58,923 nt of DNA from Bacillus aerolatus (GTDB lineage: Bacteria > Bacillota > Bacilli > Bacillales > Domibacillaceae): positions 1 to 58,923 of the forward strand of contig NZ_WEIO01000013.1 of assembly GCF_009183655.1 (NCBI RefSeq), read 5' to 3'. Below, piece after piece: positions 36,150 to 44,282 of the stretch (position 1 is its first letter; each line of letters begins with the position of its first letter). A program made the translations under genes and the position numbers. The notes below the pieces were generated by a model. It ran no database searches and was not told the DNA's origin. It saw only the letters and a program-made list of their open reading frames with translations.

Positions 36150-36503
36150 TTATTTATTTTACAGCCACAGTCAGTTAAAGTATACCCCATTACCTTGAAT
36201 CCTTTTCTCCTAAGGAAATGGATACCTATATTTTTTATTTTTTTCAAGATGGCTTGAAGCGATAATATGAATCTCCTGGCTGGTTATTTCGCGATAATTC
36301 CTTTTAAACTAGGCTAGTGGGATAGTAATGGATCCTTGAATTGGATCCTTATATGACTGATTATAATCCCTTACATCGACTAGTTTTGCCGACTCTTTGT
36401 CTATATCGAGTAAACTCACACATTTAACTCCCGGAACAGGAAAGTGCCTTATATAGATAAAAACAGAAATTACCGCAAGTAATGCAGCAATCAGAACTAG
36501 CAT
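36150..36503 (-). pseudogene. membrane-anchored rhodanese-like gene with premature stop
   Basis: The first 64 codons encode one N-terminal span and a rhodanese-like start (LVDVRDYNQSYKDPIQGSIT). A TAG at 36309-36311 stops it after IPLA, but the same frame continues FKRNYREITSQEIHIIASSH before further disruption. A later piece reads FKVMGYTLTDCGCK. The whole looks like a formerly 110-120-residue protein inactivated by point mutation and indel. Confidence 0.65.
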
Positions 36504-36553
36504 GTGTAAACCTCCTTAATAATGATTAAGGAATATCACTGAACAATATTTAT

Positions 36554-36575
36554 ATTATACCCCTAACGGTATAAT
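36554..36575. promoter_or_regulatory. probable CstR operator
   Basis: A perfect dyad, ATTATACC and GGTATAAT, flanks CCTAAC. It is the best match to the ATACCCC..GGTAT pattern in the window and lies 50 bases before the broken rhodanese gene. Confidence 0.65.
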
Positions 36576-36791
36576 GTCAACCCCTGTATTAAATTTAAAC
36601 TGCAAACAATTAAAAGGCTGATCTTCTTTACCTAACTACTAGGCAAGGCTTGTTGAAGAATGGTCTATGATAAAGCAGAAAAAGGAATACTCTTGATAAG
36701 GATATACTGAGGCTCTTCTTGCCGCCCTTTTTAAAACTATATATTTAAAAGAAAGGGAGTATGATTCGTTAATAACCATACTCCCTTTCCA
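36576..36791. other. intergenic stretch with a hairpin
   Basis: No intact gene. A hairpin at 36751-36789 (AAAGGGAGTATG with CATACTCCCTTT) would terminate the methyltransferase remnant. Confidence 0.5.
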
Positions 36792-37028
36792 TCATTTAAG
36801 CTTAATTGACGGATCTAAAAAGGATTTTATTAATAATGTAAACGCAAAACAATTCTCTCTAACCTTAAAAGGTAAGGCGAAAAAGCCATTTCCTGCCCCT
36901 AAATCGGCAATCGTATCATGTGGCTGGATGTCTAAAATCTCAGCCATTTGAGACGGTGAAATTAATTTCTCCCTTTTTGGATCAATCAATAGATCCGCTT
37001 TTTCCGGATTAAAACGATGTCCAGTCAT
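36792..37028 (-). pseudogene. class I SAM-dependent methyltransferase, 5' fragment
   Basis: ATG 37028 follows GGGAGG. The frame encodes PEKADLLIDPKREKLISPSQ and the SAM-binding motif DTIADLGAGNGFFALPF, then diverges into unrelated sequence after about residue 57 and stops. Only the first quarter or so of a methyltransferase remains. Confidence 0.75.
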
Positions 37029-37119
37029 TTTTCTGCCTCCCAATTTATAAAATGGAAGAAGGAGTTCATGAGTGGAAACAAGCTGAATATATTCATTAAA
37101 TTTAAGGAGGATTTTAAAA

Positions 37120-37599
37120 ATATTATTTCGTCAATATTTACACACAAATCCAGTAGCAGCATCATATTTCTTTGGCTGTGGAAGTCCATCACAAGGAGTA
37201 GTGGTAGACCCACTAGAAGACCAAGTTAATTTTTACGTAGAGGAAGCTGAAAAGTTAGGCATGAATATTGTTTATGCTATTGATACACATCTTCACGCTG
37301 ACCACGTATCAGGAGCAAGAAAATTAGCTGAAAAAACAGGGGCAAAAGATTTGTATCAAAGCTTACAAAAGATTACTCAATTAGAAGACCATATTGAAGT
37401 TTATCCTGGAGCGTTCTCAGGTTCAGTATGCGGACGTGGTTTAAGTGGTAAACCTTCTTCAACTATCGGATTTGAAAAACGTCACAATGAAGCAATGAAA
37501 TTCGATAATGAGAAGGAATTTGTTGAGTTTATGACATCGAACGTGCCACCACAGCCTGAAGGTTTTAAAGAGATGAGAAAAACGAATCAAGGAAAATAA
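37120..37599 (+). pseudogene. persulfide dioxygenase-like MBL gene, internally deleted
   Basis: AAGGAGG (37105-37110) precedes LFRQYLHTNPVAASYFFGCG, but the position of the start codon reads ATA. The metal motif THLHADHVSGA follows. After KTGAKD the sequence jumps to DLYQSLQKITQLEDHIEVYP and a normal C-terminus, losing about 80-110 residues including the second metal-binding half. Both lesions argue that it is dead. It is a former second dioxygenase, transcribed opposite the intact one. Confidence 0.8.
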
Positions 37600-37632
37600 A
37601 ACAACGGAGAACCTCTATTTGGTTCTCCATTT

Positions 37633-37869
37633 TTGGAGGTGAATGGTTTGAACAAAATACAAATTGGAATTAAGGAGAACTTATTAAATTTCATACTTTT
37701 AGTTGTGACAAACTTCTTTGTCGGTTCAATGGTTGGTTTAGAAAGAACCATTCTCCCTATTATTGGTGAAGAAGACTTTGGTTTAGCATCAGCAAGTACG
37801 GCATTATCTTTTATTATTAGCTTTGGATTTTCAGAGGTTGTGGAAGACAATGATCGCTTTTTTTATTAG
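37633..37869 (+). pseudogene. MFS transporter, N-terminal fragment
   Basis: The frame gives the first span and loop of an MFS protein (NFFVGSMVGLERTILPIIGE, ALSFIISFGFS), then about 12 unrelated residues and a stop, where it meets the sigma-54 activator gene. A GGAGGTG site precedes a TTG start. About 60 of 400 or so residues remain. It was probably co-transcribed with the MBL gene. Confidence 0.78.
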
Positions 37870-39746
37870 ATATTAATCTTCAGCACCCTCCCCATCTTAC
37901 TTAATTCAGACTCAATATACTCTTTGCTATAGTCATAGCCGATCAATGCAATGACTTTGCCTGTATCGTCTATCACTGGTGCAAGGCTTGTTTTCCATTC
38001 TCCGTAAATGTCTTTATATATCGGGGTTACTTCAACTCTTCCTTTAACTGCATTGGCAGCTACTTTAGCGAATTCTGGTGATCCTTCATATAATTCTCCG
38101 GGTTCCATGGCAAAATCTTTGTCTGCAGCTAGAGTCCTAAACTTTTTATCCTCAAGGATATCAAAGATAAAGGCCCACTTGATACCCCCTTCCTGTTTTC
38201 TGATCATCGTAAGCTGGTTTTGCATCTTTTGAAAGGTCGGATTTGAAAGCGTAGGTTCTCTTTTTAATTCACTAACCTCTTCTGGCTGTATGATTGCTGC
38301 TGTAGCTATAACTACAGAACGTAATCGGCTATTTAGCTGGCTTTCAAGTATGTTTCTTTTAGCGGAAGGTAATATATTCTGTTCCGATAGTTTCGTCAAA
38401 ATCTTCTTATACTTCCTGCTCATCGTAGGCTGACTGACATTTAGCACCTTGGATGCTAGTTTAATAGATTTATATTTTTCCATAGCCATAGTAATTAATT
38501 GCTCTTCTACAAGATCGATGGCTTCCTGAAGGGGCATAAGATGATTAAACACGGGCGGAGATTTAATAACTTCTTGTTCAAATGGGACAATTTCTTGAAC
38601 GACGGAAGCATCTACTATTGTATCCCTGCTTGTAACAACAATTCTCTCAATCGTATTTTCAAGCTGTCTAATGTTACCCGGCCATTCATAGATCGACATT
38701 AAATCGATGGCATCTTGGTTAATTTGAATGTTCCGATCATACATATTATTATACTTATGCAAAAAGAAATTAATTAAGTAAGGAAGTTCTTCAATCCTTT
38801 CCCTTAATGAAGGAATGTTTATAGGAATAACATTTAAACGATAATAAAGATCTTCCCTGAATTTCCCTTTATTAACTAAGCTTTTAATATCTTTATTCGT
38901 AGCTGCAATGATTTGGATATCAAGTTTGACAGTAGCCGAACTTCCCAAACGGGTAACTTCCCTTTCTTGCAGAACTCTAAGTAATTTCACCTGAAGATTG
39001 AGTGGCATCTCGCCGATTTCATCGAGAAAAATTATTCCCCCATTTGCAAGTTCAAATTTGCCAGGTGCACCATCCTTCTTTGCACCGCTAAAGGCCCCTT
39101 CCTCATATCCAAATAGTTCGCTTTCCAATAGATTTTCAGGAATGGCCCCACAGTTCACTGCAATAAATGGTTTACTTTTTCTAGTACCTAGATCATGAAT
39201 TGCCCTCGCTATTACCTCCTTACCTACTCCAGATTCCCCCAATAAAAGAACAGATGACGGAACCTTTGCAGCCATTTCAACAGTACTCAAAACGTCCATC
39301 ATCTTTTGACCCTTCACAATAAATAACCTAGAAATGTCTTTTGTAAGCGCTTTAGAAAAATCAATTTCATCTTCCATGGTGTTTTCCATCAAAATGTTAT
39401 CGCTTCTTGAAAGAACCTTGAGCCCCCATGTGTAATATTCTTTATCGTCCAGCTTATGATTTGGGTAATAAGTGATAAGGATTCTTTGGTTATTCCAGGC
39501 CGTTTGAATAACAGATCTTTTATCTCCGTTCAGTAAATCCTCTAGAGATGATCCATCATAAAAGACTTTTTTTTCAATCTCAAATAAATTCATGCCGATC
39601 AAATCGGGTGTATCTCTCCACAGTTTTTCTAAATTTCCGAAATTTCCAATTACCCCCCCATGAGTATCTGTAATAATTAGTTCATCATATATACTCAAAA
39701 GAGTTGACTGTAACACACCAGTAAGGACGTTATGCGTTTTAATCAA
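37866..39746 (-). CDS. sigma-54-dependent transcriptional activator with C-terminal sensor-like domain
   Basis: A 626-residue regulator. Domains: a PAS-like sensor (about 1-110); an AAA+ ATPase with Walker A GESGVGKE, the sigma-54 contact loop GAFSGAKK and Walker B IIFLDEIGE; then a Fis-type helix-turn-helix (SIKLASKVLNVSQPTMSRKY). After the helix-turn-helix comes a further 150-residue domain with FRTLAADKDFAMEPGELYEG, TPIYKDIYGEWKTSLAPVID and IALIGYDYS, resembling Cache ligand-binding domains, an unusual position. TTG at 39746 follows GAGGGGG by seven bases. It is divergent from the N-demethylase operon and probably its activator. Confidence 0.88.
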   Translation of the reverse strand: MIKTHNVLTGVLQSTLLSIYDELIITDTHGGVIGNFGNLEKLWRDTPDLIGMNLFEIEKKVFYDGSSLEDLLNGDKRSVIQTAWNNQRILITYYPNHKLDDKEYYTWGLKVLSRSDNILMENTMEDEIDFSKALTKDISRLFIVKGQKMMDVLSTVEMAAKVPSSVLLLGESGVGKEVIARAIHDLGTRKSKPFIAVNCGAIPENLLESELFGYEEGAFSGAKKDGAPGKFELANGGIIFLDEIGEMPLNLQVKLLRVLQEREVTRLGSSATVKLDIQIIAATNKDIKSLVNKGKFREDLYYRLNVIPINIPSLRERIEELPYLINFFLHKYNNMYDRNIQINQDAIDLMSIYEWPGNIRQLENTIERIVVTSRDTIVDASVVQEIVPFEQEVIKSPPVFNHLMPLQEAIDLVEEQLITMAMEKYKSIKLASKVLNVSQPTMSRKYKKILTKLSEQNILPSAKRNILESQLNSRLRSVVIATAAIIQPEEVSELKREPTLSNPTFQKMQNQLTMIRKQEGGIKWAFIFDILEDKKFRTLAADKDFAMEPGELYEGSPEFAKVAANAVKGRVEVTPIYKDIYGEWKTSLAPVIDDTGKVIALIGYDYSKEYIESELSKMGRVLKINI

Positions 39747-39820
39747 AGCCTTTCCCCCTCTTCCCCAGATGTATTTCAATTTTAAATGAAAATTTCATAA
39801 ATGGAAATCGATTCTTTCTA

Positions 39821-39832
39821 AAACCTAGGTTT
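39821..39832. promoter_or_regulatory. candidate enhancer palindrome for the sigma-54 activator
   Basis: AAACCTAGGTTT is a perfect 12-base dyad 17 bases before the -24 element, and an imperfect ATGAAAATTTCAT lies at about 39786-39798. Which of these the activator binds is inference. Confidence 0.4.
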
Positions 39833-39848
39833 GTAAGGGTTTTCAACA

Positions 39849-39864
39849 TGGCACGCCAATTGCA
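39849..39864 (+). promoter_or_regulatory. sigma-54 (-24/-12) promoter
   Basis: TGGCAC, five bases, TTGCA matches the sigma-54 consensus, with correct spacing. It lies 50 bases before the first small gene of the operon and faces it. Confidence 0.88.
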
Positions 39865-39914
39865 TTATTAAAGTGAGTCTAAATATTTAAGTATTTAAAA
39901 TGTGGGGGGATATT

Positions 39915-40115
39915 TTGAAAAGAGAAAGCATGATTGAAAAAAATAGGATGTCTACAGATGCATTTGTCAGGAACTTGTATACCGATCTTCATGACAGGAT
40001 TCAAAATTATGAGAAGGAAGAATCTGATGCTGAAAAAATAGGGATAGTTGATGCCGTTCCTGAACTAGCTATAATAGGAGTCATTTCCGTATTTTTGTTA
40101 TTTGTTATTTTTTAA
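39915..40115 (+). CDS. small single-span membrane protein, 66 aa
   Basis: TTG at 39915 follows GGGGGG by about five bases (a longer ATG frame starts at 39900). Residues 1-45 are charged and likely helical; the last 20 (ELAIIGVISVFLLFVIF) form one membrane span. It is the first gene after the sigma-54 promoter, ahead of the permease. I do not recognise it; an accessory peptide of the permease is possible (inference). Confidence 0.6.
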   Translation: MKRESMIEKNRMSTDAFVRNLYTDLHDRIQNYEKEESDAEKIGIVDAVPELAIIGVISVFLLFVIF

Positions 40116-40200
40116 ATGAAATTTTATTCAAACGCTTTCAATGCTTTATAGCCAGGTTAGGTACCTGCAACCTGCTAAATAAAAACATGTGGAGGTTAAA

Positions 40201-41625
40201 ATGAGTAAAGAGAATTCCGCTATTTCAAAAGATGTGGCTTTTGGATTCCTGCCTGCACAAAAAAGTGATCGTGTGTTTGGTTTTTGGGATTTAGTTCTCA
40301 TTCAAGTGGGAATCGGTATTTCTTGTATCTGCATACTTGTAGGTGGCTATACCGGGATGCTGCTTAGTGCAAAAGAAGCTATTGCGTCGATTTTATTTGG
40401 GAATGCCTTGCCTTTCCTATTAATTGCACCTATCATCCTTCTTTTTGCCAGGTACGGGGTGGATACATTTATTGGTTTTCGCAGCGCGTTAGGCTACTTA
40501 GGCTCAAATATATTTTATTTTATCTTTATGTTCCTTACGATCGGTTACATGTCAATTGCCTTCTTTATGGCAGGACAGGCATTGGTTAAGATTGCTTCTG
40601 TAGCTGGTCTCCCAGAATTTTTTACAACTAGAACAACTGGAGCACCTTTCTTTGCAATTATCATCTTTGCGATTGTATTTTTGATCACTTTTCAGGGGCC
40701 GCTGGTGATGCGTAAGTTTAACTTAATAGGCGTTCCAGCCATTTTACTAATGACTTTAGGAATTATAGCTCTTTTAATGTTTGGACAAGGATTGGATAAA
40801 ATATTCTCTTTATCCCCAGCTGAACCCTATGCTGATAATACACGTTCACTTATTACAGCTTTAGAAATAAACATTGGTCTTGGATTTTCTTGGCTTCCTT
40901 ATCTAGGCCAATACAGCCGACTTGCCAAAAGTGAAAAATCTGCATTTAAAGCTGGCTTTTTCAGCTATGGCATTATTGTCAATGTCGCTGTAATATTAGG
41001 AGCCCTTGCAGCCTTGGTGGTTGCATCATTAGATCCAACCGATTGGATGTTCGCGATTGGAGGCTCGTGGGTCGGGATCATTGGTCTTTTATTACTCACA
41101 CTCGGAAATATCACTGCAGGAACTTTTCTCATGTATTCACAAGCCATTAGTTTTAAAACAGTTTTTCCAAAGAAGTCCTGGACCATTGCCATGGCAACAG
41201 CTATACCAACTGTCTTGTTATTGTTAAGTGCATCTTTTTACGATGCTTTCGGCTCTTTTATTACAGTGATTTCATATATCATGGCGGTATTTGGAGGGAT
41301 TGTGATTTCTGACTTCTTCTTTGTGAAAAAGCAGAAAGTTTCCATTCGAGACCTTTATGATACAAACGGAAGTTATTATTACTGGCGGGGAGTGAATCCT
41401 TCTGCAATTGTAAGCTTTATAGTTGGTACAATTGCGTACTGGAGCTTGTACAATCCTGTATTGGATACGTCTAGCAGCTTGTTCTATTATATTTCCGCAG
41501 GTATCCCGGCATACTTTGCAGCAGGGATATGCTACTATATTTCAGCCAAACACGTCTTTTCTTATAGTGCAGATCGAGGCATTAGTAAAAGTGCTTTACC
41601 ACCTAAAAGCAATGATGCTGTTTAA
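40201..41625 (+). CDS. NCS1 family permease (purine-cytosine permease-like)
   Basis: A 474-residue transporter with about 12 spans. It begins with FGFLPAQKSDRVFGFWDLVL and has GLGFSWLPYLGQYSRL and GITAGTF-like segments typical of the cytosine/purine/allantoin/thiamin NCS1 branch. It should import the substrate of the operon by cation symport. ATG 40201 follows GGAGG. An NCS1 carrier suggests an N-heterocycle or small N-methylated compound rather than plain ammonium-type amines, but this is inference. Confidence 0.86.
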   Translation: MSKENSAISKDVAFGFLPAQKSDRVFGFWDLVLIQVGIGISCICILVGGYTGMLLSAKEAIASILFGNALPFLLIAPIILLFARYGVDTFIGFRSALGYLGSNIFYFIFMFLTIGYMSIAFFMAGQALVKIASVAGLPEFFTTRTTGAPFFAIIIFAIVFLITFQGPLVMRKFNLIGVPAILLMTLGIIALLMFGQGLDKIFSLSPAEPYADNTRSLITALEINIGLGFSWLPYLGQYSRLAKSEKSAFKAGFFSYGIIVNVAVILGALAALVVASLDPTDWMFAIGGSWVGIIGLLLLTLGNITAGTFLMYSQAISFKTVFPKKSWTIAMATAIPTVLLLLSASFYDAFGSFITVISYIMAVFGGIVISDFFFVKKQKVSIRDLYDTNGSYYYWRGVNPSAIVSFIVGTIAYWSLYNPVLDTSSSLFYYISAGIPAYFAAGICYYISAKHVFSYSADRGISKSALPPKSNDAV

Positions 41626-41758
41626 TCCCAAAATTTTATTTTTGAAATAAAATTTACTAATTGAAATTAAATATGCAAATAAAATCCAAATCAACTATTA
41701 AAAGATACGGGAAGTTAATAACAATTAAGTTGCTTTTAATTAAAAGGAGGAGAATTAG

Positions 41759-42733
41759 ATGTTTAAATCAACTAATCTTGATATGTTTACATTTCCATTT
41801 ACAAATTTTAAGAACAAGACATATCGTTATTCCAATGACTTAGTGGCATTAGGTGAGGATAATGTTAATTTCATGAAAATCACTCCCGAATACAAAGTTC
41901 AAATAAAACATAAAAGGGAAAAGTTAGACAAACAACCTGATGTTCGCTACCAATCATTCCCCCACACGATGGAAATGCAGTGGGAGTTCGTGGAATTATT
42001 AATTGATTTGGCGGTAGATAAATATCCTGAACACTTTAGCATTGAAAAAAATGGCGATCAATGGACTTTCTCTAATCATATCCTTGAAGAAACAGAAACC
42101 TTTATTTTTGGCGATGAATCGAGTATTTCACTGGAGCCTTATGATATGATTGGCCGCCATTTTCATCATGACTTTATGTTAATGGTCAACAGGGATGATA
42201 ACTTCTACCTAGAAGTTGCCCAAGAATCCTTTGCAGCATTATTTTCACCAAACTGGAATCTTGGAATGTCATTTAATGAAATACACGGACCAGTACCATT
42301 TGTCAGTCGAGATGGTGTGGAACTCGCTGATAGAATCAGAAAATTTTTGTTAACGATTGAACCGGGAGCACCAAGAACAAGGGTAAACTGGAACCTTATG
42401 GCGGATCGTTGGGATGTTAACTATGAAACAATGGATATTTGGGGACCTGAAAGACATAAGGTGACAAAAGAAAATGCAGGAAAGCTTGTTCACCTTCGAG
42501 TAGAGGAGCAATGGTTCATTCGCATGCCGCGCAGCAATGCAATTTTATTTGTCCTTGACACTCAGTTTCTCCCATTGGAGGACTTAGTAAAAAGGCCGGA
42601 ATGGCTCGAGATCACCCATTTTAACCTTGCAGATATTCCAGATTATATGGCCGAATATAAAGGGATGGCACCTTTTTTACCCCAGTCCGTTGAGTATCTT
42701 AAAAACTTGATTGATACGATTAAAGTGAAATAA
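41759..42733 (+). CDS. heme-dependent oxidative N-demethylase subunit (HODM/DUF3445)
   Basis: A 324-residue protein with the family's segments MIGRHFHHDFMLMVNRD, AALFSPNWNLGMSFNEIHGP with PVPFVSRD, NWNLMADRW and a C-terminal RMPRSNAILFVLDTQ. Characterised HODM-type enzymes use a PAS-like fold carrying heme b to remove a methyl group from dimethylamine with O2, releasing formaldehyde. The next two genes supply the small subunit and the reductase. AGGAGG precedes the ATG. Confidence 0.87.
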   Translation: MFKSTNLDMFTFPFTNFKNKTYRYSNDLVALGEDNVNFMKITPEYKVQIKHKREKLDKQPDVRYQSFPHTMEMQWEFVELLIDLAVDKYPEHFSIEKNGDQWTFSNHILEETETFIFGDESSISLEPYDMIGRHFHHDFMLMVNRDDNFYLEVAQESFAALFSPNWNLGMSFNEIHGPVPFVSRDGVELADRIRKFLLTIEPGAPRTRVNWNLMADRWDVNYETMDIWGPERHKVTKENAGKLVHLRVEEQWFIRMPRSNAILFVLDTQFLPLEDLVKRPEWLEITHFNLADIPDYMAEYKGMAPFLPQSVEYLKNLIDTIKVK

Positions 42734-42760
42734 AAAACCAAGAAGAAAGGGAGGAACACT

Positions 42761-43258
42761 TTGTATAATAGCCCAGTATTATATGATCAATCAGAAACAA
42801 TTAAAGAAGAACTTACTTTTAATGATAAAAGAAGAAAGCATCTTATTATTTATGATCAAAAAGCTGTCAGCGATATCAAACAAGTTTTAGCTAAGGATTC
42901 ACAAGAAGAGCTTGAATACGAGCACTTTGAAATAGAAAAGTCCGTCAACCTCCAGGATCTACGTACCTTGCTTTATAGTCAAAAAATAGGTACTCATCTG
43001 TACATTGCTTCGGACTGGGATCACGCTGTCACTGTTTTTACTGAAGCTGTAGAAGCAGGTTTTACAGAAGATGAAATTCAGACAATTATATATGGACCTA
43101 AAAGACGTTATATCTATTGTATGAAATGTTATAACACGAGTGAAATCAACTACGATGATGAGGTTCAGTGTACACACTGCGATGCGCACATGGAGGTTGG
43201 CCCATTTTTCTCTAAAGTTCGCAAAGGTTATATAGGATATCCATTCATCCCCAATTAA
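42761..43258 (+). CDS. DmmA-like dimethylamine monooxygenase subunit (zinc ribbon)
   Basis: A 165-residue protein. An N-terminal alpha/beta domain (about 20-115, with HLIIYDQKAVSDIKQVL and LYIASDWDHAVTVF) is followed by a C-terminal CMKCYN..CTHCDAH zinc ribbon or rubredoxin-like knuckle. This matches the DmmA-like family found beside HODM proteins. TTG at 42761 follows GGGAGG by about five bases. It lies 28 bases after the heme subunit. Confidence 0.8.
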   Translation: MYNSPVLYDQSETIKEELTFNDKRRKHLIIYDQKAVSDIKQVLAKDSQEELEYEHFEIEKSVNLQDLRTLLYSQKIGTHLYIASDWDHAVTVFTEAVEAGFTEDEIQTIIYGPKRRYIYCMKCYNTSEINYDDEVQCTHCDAHMEVGPFFSKVRKGYIGYPFIPN

Positions 43259-43300
43259 CATAATTTAATTCATAATGAAGAAAGGACTGAGGTGAAGGTT

Positions 43301-44263
43301 ATGAGAGTGATAGGAAATATAGAAATGCATGTAGAAAAGATCGAGCAAATAACCGAAAGTGTTAAACGCTTTTATCTTTACCCTTCTGATCAGAAACTGT
43401 TACCGGCATTTACTGGCGGTGCGCATATCACTACGTATATAGATCAGGGAGATAAAATCCTCGAAAGGGACTATTCTCTTGTAAGTGATCCAACCGATCG
43501 CATCCACTACTCTATCTCTATTAATCGAGACACAAATTCAAGAGGAGGATCTGTTTATTGGCATGATCATGTGAAAGTCGGCGATACAATTAAAACTAGT
43601 TTTCCAAAAAATCACTTTACATTAGGATTTCATGCTAAACATCATGTGTTTTATGCCGCTGGAATCGGGATTACTCCATTCTTAACAATGATGACTGAAC
43701 TGGAGGCTCAAGGGAAAACATTTGAACTTCATTATGCAGCACGAACAAAGGAACTATGTGCTTATTATGATTACTTGAATGAAAAGTATCCGGGCAAATG
43801 TACTTTCTACTTCTCAAGAAGTGATGAGCCAGTAAGCATGACACCCGAAACTATGAAGAATCAGAGAATTGGCAGCCATGTTTACTTCTGTGGTCCCGTT
43901 TCTATGGTTACTGAATACAAAGAGGCAGCCCTATCCTACGGGTACCCGGAAAAATCCATTCATTTTGAATTGTTTGCTGCTGCAACAGGATCAAAGAATC
44001 CATTTTTAGTAGAGGTGGTTAATCATAATAAAGTGATAGAAGTAAATTCCGAACAAACTCTGCTAGAGGCACTGCTCGATGCAGGCATCGAAGCCCCCTA
44101 TTCCTGCAAGGCCGGCGGGTGCGGACAGTGTGAAGTTGATGTAATTGAGGGAGCAGTCGATCATCAGGACATCTTTTTCAGCGATGAAGAAAGAAAGCAA
44201 AAAAATATGATATTGACATGTTGTTCAAGAGCCAAGGAAGAGAAATTAGTTTTAAAAATATAA
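43301..44263 (+). CDS. flavin/2Fe-2S oxidoreductase (reductase component of the N-demethylase)
   Basis: A 320-residue phthalate-dioxygenase-reductase-type protein. It has an N-terminal flavin domain (RDYSLVSDP), an NAD(P) domain (FYAAGIGITPFLTMM and YFCGPVSMV) and a C-terminal plant-type ferredoxin domain (YSCKAGGCGQCEVDV, with the fourth Cys in ILTCCSR). It passes electrons from NAD(P)H to the heme subunit. ATG 43301 is preferred, with AGGTGAAGG upstream. Confidence 0.88.
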   Translation: MRVIGNIEMHVEKIEQITESVKRFYLYPSDQKLLPAFTGGAHITTYIDQGDKILERDYSLVSDPTDRIHYSISINRDTNSRGGSVYWHDHVKVGDTIKTSFPKNHFTLGFHAKHHVFYAAGIGITPFLTMMTELEAQGKTFELHYAARTKELCAYYDYLNEKYPGKCTFYFSRSDEPVSMTPETMKNQRIGSHVYFCGPVSMVTEYKEAALSYGYPEKSIHFELFAAATGSKNPFLVEVVNHNKVIEVNSEQTLLEALLDAGIEAPYSCKAGGCGQCEVDVIEGAVDHQDIFFSDEERKQKNMILTCCSRAKEEKLVLKI

Positions 44264-44282
44264 TTTACGAGGTGGATAAAAA

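Noticed and set aside
36576-36750. Coding remnant between the rhodanese and methyltransferase pseudogenes
   Set aside because: All six frames are broken and no motif was recognisable.
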